From positions 12,394,001-12,458,000 of the forward strand of contig BSYO01000003.1 in NCBI GenBank assembly GCA_033239525.1: 64,000 bases of DNA, given 5' to 3'. A model generated the notes under the pieces. That model was not told where the DNA came from. It made no database searches and saw only the letters and a list, made by a program, of their open reading frames with translations. The position numbers were made by a program, and so were the translations under genes. Source of the DNA: Nepenthes gracilis. Lineage: Eukaryota; Streptophyta; Magnoliopsida; Caryophyllales; Nepenthaceae. Of the stretch, positions 10,778 through 21,012 are shown piece after piece (the first letter of the stretch is position 1; each line of letters opens with the position of its first letter).

Positions 10778-11065
10778 GTCCATATTTAACTTGATGTGAT
10801 AACTAAAATCATTAATTTTTCAAACTTTAAGAAATAAATATATGAATCATGGCGATAAGTCCTCTAATAATGAGTAATATCTTCCATGTATTACAATATA
10901 TTGATTTCTCAAGTCATCCGGTAACTTTACTTTATGAATAAACCCTATATTTATTCTTTGTCCAACTTAATGATATTCTCAAATTAATTAATGTGCACAC
11001 AATTTTGAGAAAATATCACAACAATAAAATAGGAATTTTCAATATCATTGTCCATACAATGAAAA

Positions 11066-14000
11066 TTACAAAATGGAACTCAATCCCATTTCAGATACAA
11101 AATTCTTGAACCTTAATGGTGGCATGTCTTTAGTCAAAGGATCAGCGATTATCAATTCAGTGCTGATATGCTCAATACCAATTTCCTTTCCTTTAATACG
11201 CTCCTTTATGGCTAAAAACTGAATGTCGATATGTTTACTCCGACTGCTACTTTTGTTATTTTTAGCCAGGAAAACAACAGCTGAATTATCGCAAAATATC
11301 TTTAATGGCCTTGAGATGGAATCAACCACTCTAAGCCTAAACATAAAATTCCTCATCCATACACCATGCTTTGTAGCCTCCAAACAAGCAACGAACTCGG
11401 CCTCCATAGTGGAAGTAGCAATCAAAGTTTGCTTTGCACTCCGCCAGGATACAGCTCCACCGGCAAACAAAAATATGTAACCGGATGTTAATTTACGAGA
11501 ATCAACACACCCAGCGAAGTCTGAATCGGAGTACCCCAAAACTTTCAGATTGTCGGTCCGTCTATATGTAAGCATGAAATCTTTGGTACCTTGAAGATAC
11601 CTCATGACTTTCTTGGCAGCTTTCCAGTGTTCGATTCCTGGATTACTCTAAAATCTTCCCAACATTTCAACTGCAAATACTATGTCAGGTCTTGTACATA
11701 CCTGAGCATACATCAAACTTCCAATAACGGAAGTATACGGAATGTTCTTGATCTGTTCCCGTTCCAAATCGTTTTTCTGGCATTGGCTCAAATTGAGCTT
11801 ATCACCCTTCACAATGGGTGCTACACTCGGTGAACAATCTTTCATCCGAAATCTCTCTAAAACCTTATTGATATAGGTCTCTTGAGACAAATCCAGAACA
11901 CAACGTAGTCTGTCTCGATGTATCTTTATGCCAATGACATAAGATGCATCACCCATATCCTTCATTTTAAAATTTTTAGAGAGAAATTATTTCACCTCAT
12001 ACAACAACCCTTTATCATTGGATGCAAGTAAAATATCATCGACATATAAGACAAGGAAACAAGTCTTACTCCCACTGACCTTCTGGTATATACATTGATC
12101 CAAAATATTCTCTTCAAAACCAAATGAAGAGATAATTTCATCAAATTTCAAATACCATTGACGTGATGCTTGTTTCAATCCATATATGGACTTCTTTAAT
12201 TTGCACACCAATTGCTCACCATCACTGGAGGAGAATCCTTCTGGTTGTTTCATGTAAACCTCTTCCTCTAGATCACCATTTAAAAATGCTGTTTTCATAT
12301 CCATTTGTTGTAATTTCATATCAAAATGAGCAACCAATGCCAAAATTATACGAAGAGAGTCCTTTTTAGATACAGGAGAAAAAGTCTCCTTGTAATCAAT
12401 TCCTTCTTTCTGAGTGTAACCTTTAGCAACGAGTCTTGCCTTATATCTTTCAATATTGCCTAATGAGTCTTTCTTTATTTTAAAGACCCATTTACACCCT
12501 ATGACTTTCGCCCCTTTAGGCAATTCAACAAGATCCCAGACTCTATTGCTACTCATGGAACTCATCTCTTCTTTCATAGCATTGTGCCATAATTGTGATT
12601 CATTACAATTCATGGCTTGTGAAAATATTTCAGGATCATTTTTAGCTCCCACATTGTAGTCAGACTCTTTCAGATATACAACATAATCACTAGGGATTGC
12701 TGACTTTCTCATTCTAGAAGACCTTCTTAATATTGTATCATCATCTTCAACAAGAGTATGTTGTACAATTATTTCAGATAAATCCTGAATTTCATGGTTA
12801 ACTAGAATAGGATCAATATTTTGTGGAATGACATTGATTGGTTGTTCAACACCTGATTGATCTTGAGGGGTGTTGTGTACATCAATCAACCTATCATATG
12901 AAGTGGAGGGTTGTGAATCCAAATGATCAGTTCTTGATCGTTTCCTCCCACTCATTAAGTCATTCTCAAGAAATTTTGTATTTCTTGATTCCACAATCCT
13001 AGTGGTATGAGATGGACAGTAAAATCTGTATCCCTTAGACCGTTCAGCATATCCAATGAAATGCCCACTTATAGTCCTTGGGTCCAATTTCTTTTCATGT
13101 GGGTTATAAACTCTTATTTCGGATGTGCATCCCCATACGCGTACATGTTGCAAACTCGGTTTCCAACCTTTCCATAACTCAAAAGGAGTTTTTGGAACAG
13201 CTTTTGTTGGGACTCGGTTTAATATGTACACCGCTGTTTTAAGAGCTTCACTTCACAAAGATTTTGGAAGTTCAGAGTTACTAAGCATACTCCTCACCAT
13301 GTCCAATAATGTTCGGTTTCTTCTTTTTGCTACACCATTTTGGTCCGGAGAACCAGGCATAGTGTATTGGGCAACAATCCCATGTTCTTGAAGAAACTTT
13401 GCAAATGGATCAGGCATTTGTCCATCTTCAGTATATCTACCATAATACTTTCCACCTCTATCTGATCTCACAATTTTGATATTTTTTTCAGTTTGTTTCT
13501 CTACTTCTGCTTTAAACAATTTAAAAGCATCTAAGGCTTCATATTTATTATGAAGCAGGTAAAGATACATATACGTGAGAAATTATCAATAAAGGTGATG
13601 AAATATTTTGGGCCATATGAGTCTATATCGGGACTACAAATGTTAGTATGTATGATTTCTCATATGTCTGAACTCCTCTTGGCATTTTTCTTAGTCTTGT
13701 TGGTCTGCTTTCCTTTAATGCAGTCCACATAAGTCTCAAAGTCAGTAAAATTTAGAGTACTAAGTACTCCATCATTTACCAATCTTTTGAGTCTATCAAT
13801 GGAGATATGTCTCAATCTCCTATGGCACAATATCGAGGAATATTCATTCATAACACATCTTTTAATTCCATTATTAACATGCACAGTATTGAAATTGGTA
13901 TTGTTTTGTAAATTCAAATAATAAAGACCATCAGACAGTGTACCATTCCCAACAATATCAGACTTATAAGATAAACTGAATAATGAGTCTGAAAATATAA

Positions 14001-14145
14001 AGGAATATCCAAATGGTACAAGTCTAGAAACAGAAATCAAATTTCTAGATAAATTTGAAATATAAAAGGTCTTTTCCAATGTCAAAACAAAACCACTACT
14101 CAAAATTAAATTGTATGTTCCAATGGCCTCCACATGTGAACGCAT
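11066..14145 (-). pseudogene. copia A pol: integrase, reverse transcriptase, RNase H
   Basis: The polyprotein is interrupted. Residues 13660-14145 hold the pre-integrase region; CHRRLRHIS shows its zinc His pair, but the following ETYVDCIKGK has lost the first Cys that copy B keeps. The core (13253-13570) has IVRSDRGG, but its third catalytic residue is Lys (GVAKRRNR, GVAERRNR in copy B). RT in 11987-13231 is well kept, with KWVFKIKKDSLG, MKTAFLNGDLEEEV and the YVDD box near 12030. A CAA-to-TAA change at 11987-11989 stops it. RNase H (11066-11605) shows YSDSDFAGCVDSRK and FCDNSA. Frameshifts lie near 13240, 11980 and 11640. No active enzyme set is expected. Confidence 0.92.
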
Positions 14146-14157
14146 CTTGTTTCCGGA

Positions 14158-15090
14158 GAAGATGCATTATTCACTGCCCACTGGTTTCCTTAGGTTTTGC
14201 AAGTCCAGTAAGGAATTAGAAATATGGATTGTAGAACCATAGTCAATCCACCATGTGTTATGTGCAATATTAACCATATTAGATTCATAACATACAAAAG
14301 AGAATGGATTACCTTTCTTTTCAAACCAATTTTGATACTTGAAACAGTCCTTCTTTACGTGTCCCTTCTTTTTACAGGAGAAGCACTTGGATTCCTTCTT
14401 AATATCAGATTGGGGAGGTATTTTACCTTTTTTCTTTGATTTGGCCTGCGTCTTGAACCTTCCTTCTTTTTGCATGAAGACGCTCTCACTTTGCTCCATC
14501 ATGAGCCTTCCTTCCTCTTGCACACACATGGTCATGAGTTCATTTATTGACCATTTATCCTTATGTGTATTATAAGAGATTTTAAAAGGCCCATATTGCG
14601 GTGGAAGTGAATTCAAAATGTAATGCACAATGAAAGGTTCAAACATTTCCACCTCTAGATTTTTTAGTTGAGCTGCAATATCCCTCATTTGTATTATGTG
14701 CTCACGTACACCCATAACACTGGTGAGCCTAATAGATGAAAACTTCATTATTAGGGTGCTTGCAAGTGCCTTATCTGAAGTCACAAATTGCTCATCTATG
14801 GCCTTCAGTAAATCCCGCACTTTAGTATGCTGGTCGACAGAACCACGAATACCAGTAAAAAATTTTGTCTTTATGAACATTAAACTAAGGCGATTAGATC
14901 GCTCTCAGCGTTCATAAAGAGTTACCTCATCCGGAGTGCTGGTAAGGGTAAGAGCCGGTGGTTCGTCTTTCCGGATAGCATAGTCGATATCCAGCCACCC
15001 TAAGTGAAGAAGAATTATCTCCTTCCACACTTTATAGTTGTCACCTTTTAGTTTGAAAATTTCACATCTAATATCGGAAAGATTTACAGA
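14158..15090 (-). pseudogene. copia A gag and start of protease
   Basis: The capsid-type protein of the element begins upstream of 15060, where LKGDNYKVWKE and IDYAIRKDEPPAL are readable. A TGG-to-TGA change at 14905-14907 breaks the frame; copy B keeps Trp there. The 237-codon stretch 14167-14880 continues with the UBN2-like gag core and a C-X2-C-X4-H-X4-C zinc knuckle, CFSCKKKGHVKKDC. Protease follows in the same frame: TWWIDYGSTIHIS has the catalytic Asp, but the usual DSG is DYG. The true start codon is not clear because the region before LSDIRCE has no good in-frame ATG. Confidence 0.85.
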
Positions 15091-15650
15091 TTGAATAGTT
15101 GCATAAAAATAAATACATGCTTAACATCCAAAATTGAGGCTAACAAATTACAAAATTATGTTTTACCAATGTAAAGCATACATCATGAACAATTGACATA
15201 AAAATTACCTGTGGGCCAAATTCTTAATTCAAGTAGATTCATGTCTAAAAAGTGATAAAACTATCAAATTATATTCCTTTCTTAATCCCTGTGGGCAAAT
15301 TAAGAAAATAATTTGACATTTTATCCTGATCAATTAATTTAATATAATAAAATTTCCTATGGGATAAATTTTATTATATCAAAATAATTACCACAATTTA
15401 TGTCTTTATACCATACGTGATAATAAAAAAAAATAATTTTATTAATTAAGGGTGCTGTGGCTAATCCTCAATTAATTAAATTATTTTAATCACAAGATAT
15501 TATTTATACATATATACAATTATATTCTGGATATTATATTTTATACTTTATATATAATAATATAATTATATATATATATAAATATATACGTATATATAAT
15601 ATATATATACTCTGTATAAAAATATAAATACAATTGAAATGCGAAAAATA

Positions 15651-15726
15651 GCGCAAGGCGCTCAGCACGCAAGCGGCAAATGCCGCTTCTCCCTCCGCGT
15701 CCCGGGTTCGAATCCCGTCAGCCGCG
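15651..15726 (+). other. tRNA-like sequence antisense to copia A
   Basis: The end matches a T-arm with a B box: CCCGGGTTCGAATCCCG, arms CGGG/CCCG. An A-box-like part lies before it. The 3' acceptor-like end CAGCCGCG has no clear 5' partner, so this is not a functional tRNA as it stands. The matching segment in copy B (57808-57886) has a better A box, AGCGCAGCGGTAAAAGC. It is read on the plus strand, opposite to the element. Confidence 0.6.
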
Positions 15727-15858
15727 TCCGCATTTTAATTTTCGTTTTGCTACAGTAACGGGCTAGAAGCCTGGGCCGCGCACGAAACGGATTTGGGCCG
15801 CGAACGAAACGGCCCATAACCGATATAATTAATTATTTTTTTTAATTAAAACTGTAGC

Positions 15859-15874
15859 AAAACGACGTCGTTTT
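15859..15874. promoter_or_regulatory. 16-bp palindrome AAAACGACGTCGTTTT in copia A leader
   Basis: This is a perfect palindrome centred on GACGTC, a C-box type bZIP core. It is unchanged in copy B (58019-58034). Partial relatives (GACGTCGTT, AACGACGCCGTT) follow within 120 bp. A regulatory role is inferred only. Confidence 0.4.
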
Positions 15875-16235
15875 AATAACCGAATTCGTTCCAACGAAAG
15901 GACGTCGTTCTGAAGCATAAAACAAAAGCCTGAAAACGACGACGTTTATAACTGCCGAAGCAAAAAACGACGCCGTTCAAGTCGTCGTCTACCTTCGTCG
16001 GTTTCGCCCGAACCCGACAACGAACGACTTGACCCGAATTCCAGACCCGATTTAAACAGCACGATACGAACACCATAAATGATAAAAAATATATGGAAAT
16101 TTCAGAAATTTAATTTCTCATCGATTTCCAGTGCTCGTTTGAACCGAATCTTCAAAAAAACGAAGACTTTAGGTTTTTACGAATTCGGAAAAAACCGAAA
16201 AATAACAGAACAACAAAGGCAGAGTTGAAGCCTTT

Positions 16236-16246
16236 CTCTGATACCA
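16236..16246 (-). other. primer binding site of copia A
   Basis: Minus strand TGGTATCAGAG is complementary to the 3' end of plant initiator Met tRNA. It lies two bases inside the 5' LTR. Confidence 0.9.
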
Positions 16247-16248
16247 AA

Positions 16249-16729
16249 TGTTAGAAATTTATGTGGCTAAAACAACCACAAAAGCGGAATTTAAAATCGA
16301 TTAATATACCTCCGGCCATTTGGTGCTCTGTTTTCGGACGTTCGATTCGGACCGGCTCTGTGCTTCTAGACACTCCTTCACTCGTTTAGATGGTGTATTA
16401 CTTGAGTTGGGTGCCAGGGACAAAGCCAGAATGCTCAATTTATAGGCGAAACCATTACCCGCATCAACCGAGCGTTTGGTACTCAAACCGGCCAAAATTG
16501 ATTAATTAACTTAATGGGAGAGTTATCACCACTTAATGGACCACAAATGTTTCAGCAATTAATTGAGATGAACGCTTGAAGGTTACAAAATCGATCAAGG
16601 AAGACAAAGAGAACGAAACCCTTCTGTCGGCTCGAAATTGGCTTCAGAAGCCGTTCGTGGTCGCGGCTTGGCGGCTCGTGGGCCGGCTCAACGGCTTGGG
16701 CCGGCTCAGCATTTGGGCTGAAGCCCACA
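16249..16729 (-). repeat. 5' LTR of copia A
   Basis: This is the partner of 10284-10765. The minus-strand TATA box TATAAATT is at 16437-16444. The right edge CCCACA is followed by the TSD CTCCT. Confidence 0.95.
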
Positions 16730-16734
16730 CTCCT

Positions 16735-17894
16735 CACACGTTCTTATAATTTTCAGAATTGAGGGGCTGAGTCATCAGCTCAGCTACCACCTCATATTTT
16801 TCTTTCCTAAATCTCTGTCGTGTGGCTAATGAATTGTTGAATCACCACTTGATTTGGCAGCTAATTAATCTTCCTTTTGTTGTTACCTATTGGCTAATTT
16901 TTAACTGACGTGTGCTGCCTGTGTCACTCTTAATTTCTTCCCTATTTTCCAGCCAAATGGAAGTCAAATATGGCCGTTGGTTTGGTTGCCTCTGATTACC
17001 TAGTCGGCTGCAGTTTCTGCAGATCACAATTGCAACTTGTGAGCTGTTTTTCTTAATTATTTTGGCTAAGTTTTTGGTGCTATTCTTAAACCATTTGACA
17101 ACCGTCCATCCCTCTTTATTGGCTGCTGCAGCTGGCTTAAGAAGGCTACCAATTTCGTGTGCTGCTGTGGGTGGCGTGCTGGAGGCTACCGTGAGCCTCT
17201 CCTGCTGAATTATATCAGCAAATATATATATACGTGCTGCCATGTGCAACTGCCATGTAGTGCTCCTCTCTCCCTTCTCCCAATTTTACCCCTAAATTTC
17301 CCTCGGTGTGTGTGCTGATTTTTACTTAACTAATTTTATTCATACTAAATCCAATCAATCGAACTAATTTTGATAACTAATCGGGTCTAATTTGTATGAT
17401 TGGTTCATCTTGTAATCAACCAATTTAATTACTAATCGAGTGAGAATTTTTAAATCGAATTAGTTCCATATCGTTGGTTCTATCTTTTATTAGCCGAAAT
17501 TAAAGTCGGTTACATTAAATAAATCTTTATGACATTTCAGGGTGAGTTCCTGGCTTTTGAGTTTTCACTGTTTATTATTCTTAATTTTTTTACTGAAATC
17601 CTTAAACCGATGAAAATTTTTAAGTCTATATATTTTATTTTTAGTAATTTTTCTCAAATGTCAGATTTCTCTGCGTCATTTGACCTTGATCAATTATGAT
17701 TTGCTTGATTGGGAGATCTCGAGCCTTATAGTATGCTATCGGATTTTGATCAGGAAAGATGCTTGTTAAAACCTCAAACTCATCTTATAAAAATTTGTGA
17801 ATCTATAAAAGATAACCATATGGATTTGAGGAAGTACTAACATCACCATAGCATAATACATTCTTGAGATACTTATAAAATTTATAAGTTTATA
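16735..17894. other. old LTR-like DNA, no genes
   Basis: This is the right-hand continuation of the DNA into which copia A inserted. Segment 17655-17760 (AGATTTCTCTGCGTCATTTG, then CTTGATCAATTATGATTTGC) is the diverged reverse complement of 27310-27420. The CAG/CTG-rich part at 16900-17240 resembles 27860-28284 inverted. The 120-codon minus ORF at 16887-17249 has no recognisable content. Confidence 0.45.
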
Positions 17895-18195
17895 ATTTTT
17901 TTTGATAAATAATTAAATTTTATAAATAATAAGAAAAGAGTACAGAATCAGTGTTTTATATCTAAGTGTTTTGCCGACTTGAATTTTAGAATATATCTAA
18001 GTGTTTTATATCCAAGTACTACGAAACATATCACAAGTTCAAAGGAAAAAACCGAAGAGACAAAGGAAGAAAAAGATAATGAAAGGAAAAGAGAAACATC
18101 TTCCAAAAGCCAAGAACCAAGCTGGTTAGAGCGGGACAAGCTAAATCAGTCAATTGAAATCTAAATCGCCAACATCCATAACAAAATTCAGAGAG

Positions 18196-18986
18196 CTTGC
18201 ACGAGGGGGAACAAGGATTCAAGGATACCACCACGTTGGACTTGAGGGCGAGTCAAACTTCCTATGCCACGTCAGCCAACCCGCCCAAAGGAAGCCACTC
18301 ACGTGGGAACTGCCAGCCACGCGGGAAAGCACCTTCCAAATTAGACCACCAGCGTGGCAGTCGGTCAGTAGCGCATTCAAATCCGGAAAGCCACCCAGCA
18401 ACAAAGAAAGCCAGCAAGGCAAACATTCGGCACAGCAATGCATCCGAAACCAAGAGCCAGAAAGTTCTGGAGTGCCTCAAATCACCCGGAATGCTAGTTG
18501 GCAGCAGCACCTCAACTGACGAGCGACCAACAAAGCAACTGTACAGCAACCAAACCGGAAAGGAAAATGATTTTTTTTAAAAAACCGCCAACACCCGAAG
18601 CAATATTTCAAGATCATGCGTGAGGGGGAACCAGGATTCAGGGATACTACCACGCTGGGCTTGAGGGCAAGTCAACCTTCCTGTGCCACGTCAGCCAACT
18701 CATCCAGAAGAAACCACTTACGCGGGAACTGCCAGCCACGCTGGAAAGCACCTACCAAATCAGAACGCAAGCAAGGCAACCGGCCATCAGCGCATTCGAA
18801 TCCGGAAAGCCACCCGGCAAAAAAGAAGGCCAGCAAGGCAAACATGCGGTAGCACAACGCATCCAAAACCAAGAGCTAGGAAGTTCTAGAGTGCATCAAA
18901 TCACCCGGAATGCTAGTTGGCAGCAACACCCCAGCTGATGAGCGTCCAACAAAGCAACCATATAGCAACCAAGCCGGAAAGAATTT
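18196..18986 (-). repeat. direct repeat of about 380 bp in LINE 3' UTR
   Basis: Copies at about 18196-18577 and 18615-18986 (period near 419) share CACGTCAGCCAAC, GGGAACTGCCAGCCACGC, AGCGCATTC-AATCCGGAAAG and TCACCCGGAATGCTAGTTGG. Each ends in a short T tract. Divergence is moderate, so the duplication predates much mutation. Confidence 0.85.
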
Positions 18987-19653
18987 TTTTTTCTAATACA
19001 ACAACATGAGCGAGAAAGCATACCGGCTCCACAACAGCCAGTGAGGTGATCAACCCGCACAGCAGACAATGCCGGAGAGCAACAGAAAACCCCAGATTTT
19101 TAAACCAAAAATGCCGGTCAACAAGGTAGCTCGGTCAAAACCCCCCCCCCCTTTTTTTTTGCAAACCTGCCGTTAGCTGCATACCAGGGAGAGCACCAAC
19201 TCTACAATTTCCAGCAGATGGCCCATCCGGGCAGAGCAAACATCAAGCCAGGCAAGATAGTCCAAACAGCCAGAACACCCATACTGGCATACATCATCAA
19301 AAGGTTGAGAGCATTCTGGAAGTATGTGACTATCAGACCGAATAGCCATTCAAATGCCAAAAATGCCAGCTCAGTGACCTGCAAACTAATCTCACGAGTT
19401 TCCTAACATTTGCAAGATCAATCCTCCAACCATTCCACCTAAAATTTCAGGCCGCCCAAGAAACCCAACAAGCCAGCCAAACTACTCCAACCTAAATAAG
19501 CCTCCCAGTGACACAAAGCAATTCACCCACTGACAGCAAACCGCCAACGTGGCAGACAACCAGCAAATTGCCCCAAGCCGTGGCAATTAGCCAGCAAACC
19601 AAACCACTCGGGTCAGTTCCCAGAAGACCGCACGCTTTTTTTTATATATTCTA

Positions 19654-20520
19654 GCGAATTAGGAAGGATCGATCTACCCCTCTGGTAGTATCAACATGGG
19701 CATTCAGCTTGTTTCGGACAACATTAATAATATGGGAATATAAGGGGTGGTGTTCCTGGGCAGGAGAACTTTAAAAGATGCAGTTGTTGCGCTCCTTCCA
19801 AAGAAAGTAGACCATGGCCGCAAGGGTTAGACGTTTAGAATTGGCTAGCAAAATTTTCCCTTTCCATTTATTTGCAGCCCAAAGAATGTTTTTGGCCACT
19901 TAGGATAAGGCCAATGGATACCTACCCGTCGCCGGATGATGTGCCGGAAGGAATATGAGTAGGGGCAGGAAAAAAAAGGTGATCATGGTCTTCATCTCCC
20001 ATATTGCAAAATGTGCATTTGGTAGAAATATTGGGGATGCCACGAATATGGTCAAAGTGTTAAGTCTGCATCTAATGGCCAGCCAAAGGGTGAAAGCATG
20101 GGCGGAAATGTGGGAAGGACCCCAGACCAATGTGGCCCAGGGCATTTTCTCCTTTGGAGGATGGAAGAGGTAATAGGCAAAACAGGTCAAAAATTGTCCA
20201 TCAGTTGAGGCCGTCCAATGAACAAAGTCCTTGGTCCAAGTATTAGGGAGATAGGGGGCATGTTTTCCATAAGACGAGAGGCATCCATATCAAATAGGTT
20301 TGGCCAAACCCAACGATCACCCTGAATAATGTCTTTGACCTTTGCATCCCAAGGTAATCCTGAGACCATCCAGTTCCAATCAGTATTCATATCACACAAA
20401 GGGCCTAGAGGATGCCAGTTGTCAAGCCACAAAAAGGTATCGGTAGCATGCCTAATTGAGTATTTCGTATGGAGGCGCATGAAAGAACGTAACTTCATAA
20501 TTTTCCTCCAATACCAAGAC
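19654..20520 (-). pseudogene. LINE ORF2 C-terminal fragment (zf-RVT region)
   Basis: Reading leftward from the truncation, TDTFLWLDNWHPLGPL and GLPWDAKVKDIIQGDRWVWP match the region after RT in plant LINE ORF2. WATLVWGPSHISAHAFTLWL then gives the zf-RVT region. The end reads VVRNKLNAHVDT and DRSFLIR before the stop near 19654, equivalent to ORF2 ends at 48820 and 39607. At least two frameshifts (near 20190 and 19900) break it. The RT and endonuclease were never copied, as is usual for 5'-truncated LINE insertions. Confidence 0.85.
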
Positions 20521-20537
20521 AAATTTATAAGTTTATA

Positions 20538-21012
20538 CATCATAACTTAAATGAAACTAATCATATCATCACTTAACTAAATACAGTATAACTATTATTT
20601 CATTCTCTACTCTTGTTTATTAGGTATAAACTCTTATGAAATATCTGAAAGGTAAAAAATAGTAAGAGATTAAGCCAAATGCTTAGTAAGACACAATATA
20701 TTCGAATATATATATATATTCTACTGAAAATAGACATATAAAGGAATAGAATTTATGATGCATGTAAAAATATATATATTTCAAAAAATATTTTCATGAT
20801 GCATTTAACTTTCTTTTTCTTGTACATTTTTCGTTTTACTTGTCAGCATTTTTAAATTTATATAACTTGAGGAATCGAAGCTAATAAGCCTTACCAGCTA
20901 ATAAAGTGGATAATGGAGGAAACGATTATATTTAGTCTACACAATCTAAGGCTTTAACATCCATATTACACCCCGAGGTAGATGATATATACCTATTATA
21001 TCCTAGTAGATA
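20538..21012 (-). repeat. LTR-like core block, copy 2
   Basis: GAGATTAAGCCAAATGCTTAG, GCTAATAAGCCTTACC and GTCTACACAATCTAAGG match copy 1 (7830-8260). The block is cut at 21012 by the probable solo LTR and seems to resume at 23516, where GGCATACTAGGAAATATTACC parallels copy 4 near 37410. Confidence 0.5.

Larger units (their letters stand above)
15100..16235. other. copia A leader between PBS and gag
   Basis: The leader of about 1.1 kb holds an AT-rich tract with (TA)n near 15530-15610, a tRNA-like sequence at 15651-15726, and a GC-rich part with repeated AACGACGTCGTT-like motifs at 15855-15990. The 67-codon minus ORF at 15873-16076 is probably incidental. Confidence 0.6.
10284..16729 (-). 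mobile_element. Ty1/copia retrotransposon, copy A
   Basis: This is a complete but decayed element of 6.45 kb on the minus strand, bounded by the 5-bp TSD CTCCT at 10279-10283 and 16730-16734. LTRs of 482 and 481 bp begin TG and end CA. A primer binding site for initiator Met tRNA and a purine tract sit at the expected inner LTR edges. The order gag, protease, integrase, RT, RNase H is that of Ty1/copia. I count by eye about 18 substitutions and one indel between the LTRs, more than in copy B of the same family (52429-58884). Copy A is therefore the older insertion. Confidence 0.95.
17895..20520 (-). mobile_element. 5'-truncated LINE with ORF2 end and long 3' UTR
   Basis: The perfect 17-bp TSD AAATTTATAAGTTTATA lies at 17878-17894 and 20521-20537. 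The minus-strand 3' end starts with a T tract at 17896 and carries the conserved GTGTTTTGCCGACTTG loop of the family tail. ORF2 remains from 20520 to a stop near 19654. The 3' UTR is about 1.75 kb and includes a duplicated segment of about 380 bp. Confidence 0.92.

Noticed and set aside
15651..15726. Functional tRNA gene
   Set aside because: No complementary acceptor strand and no plausible anticodon arm. Kept only as a tRNA-like sequence.
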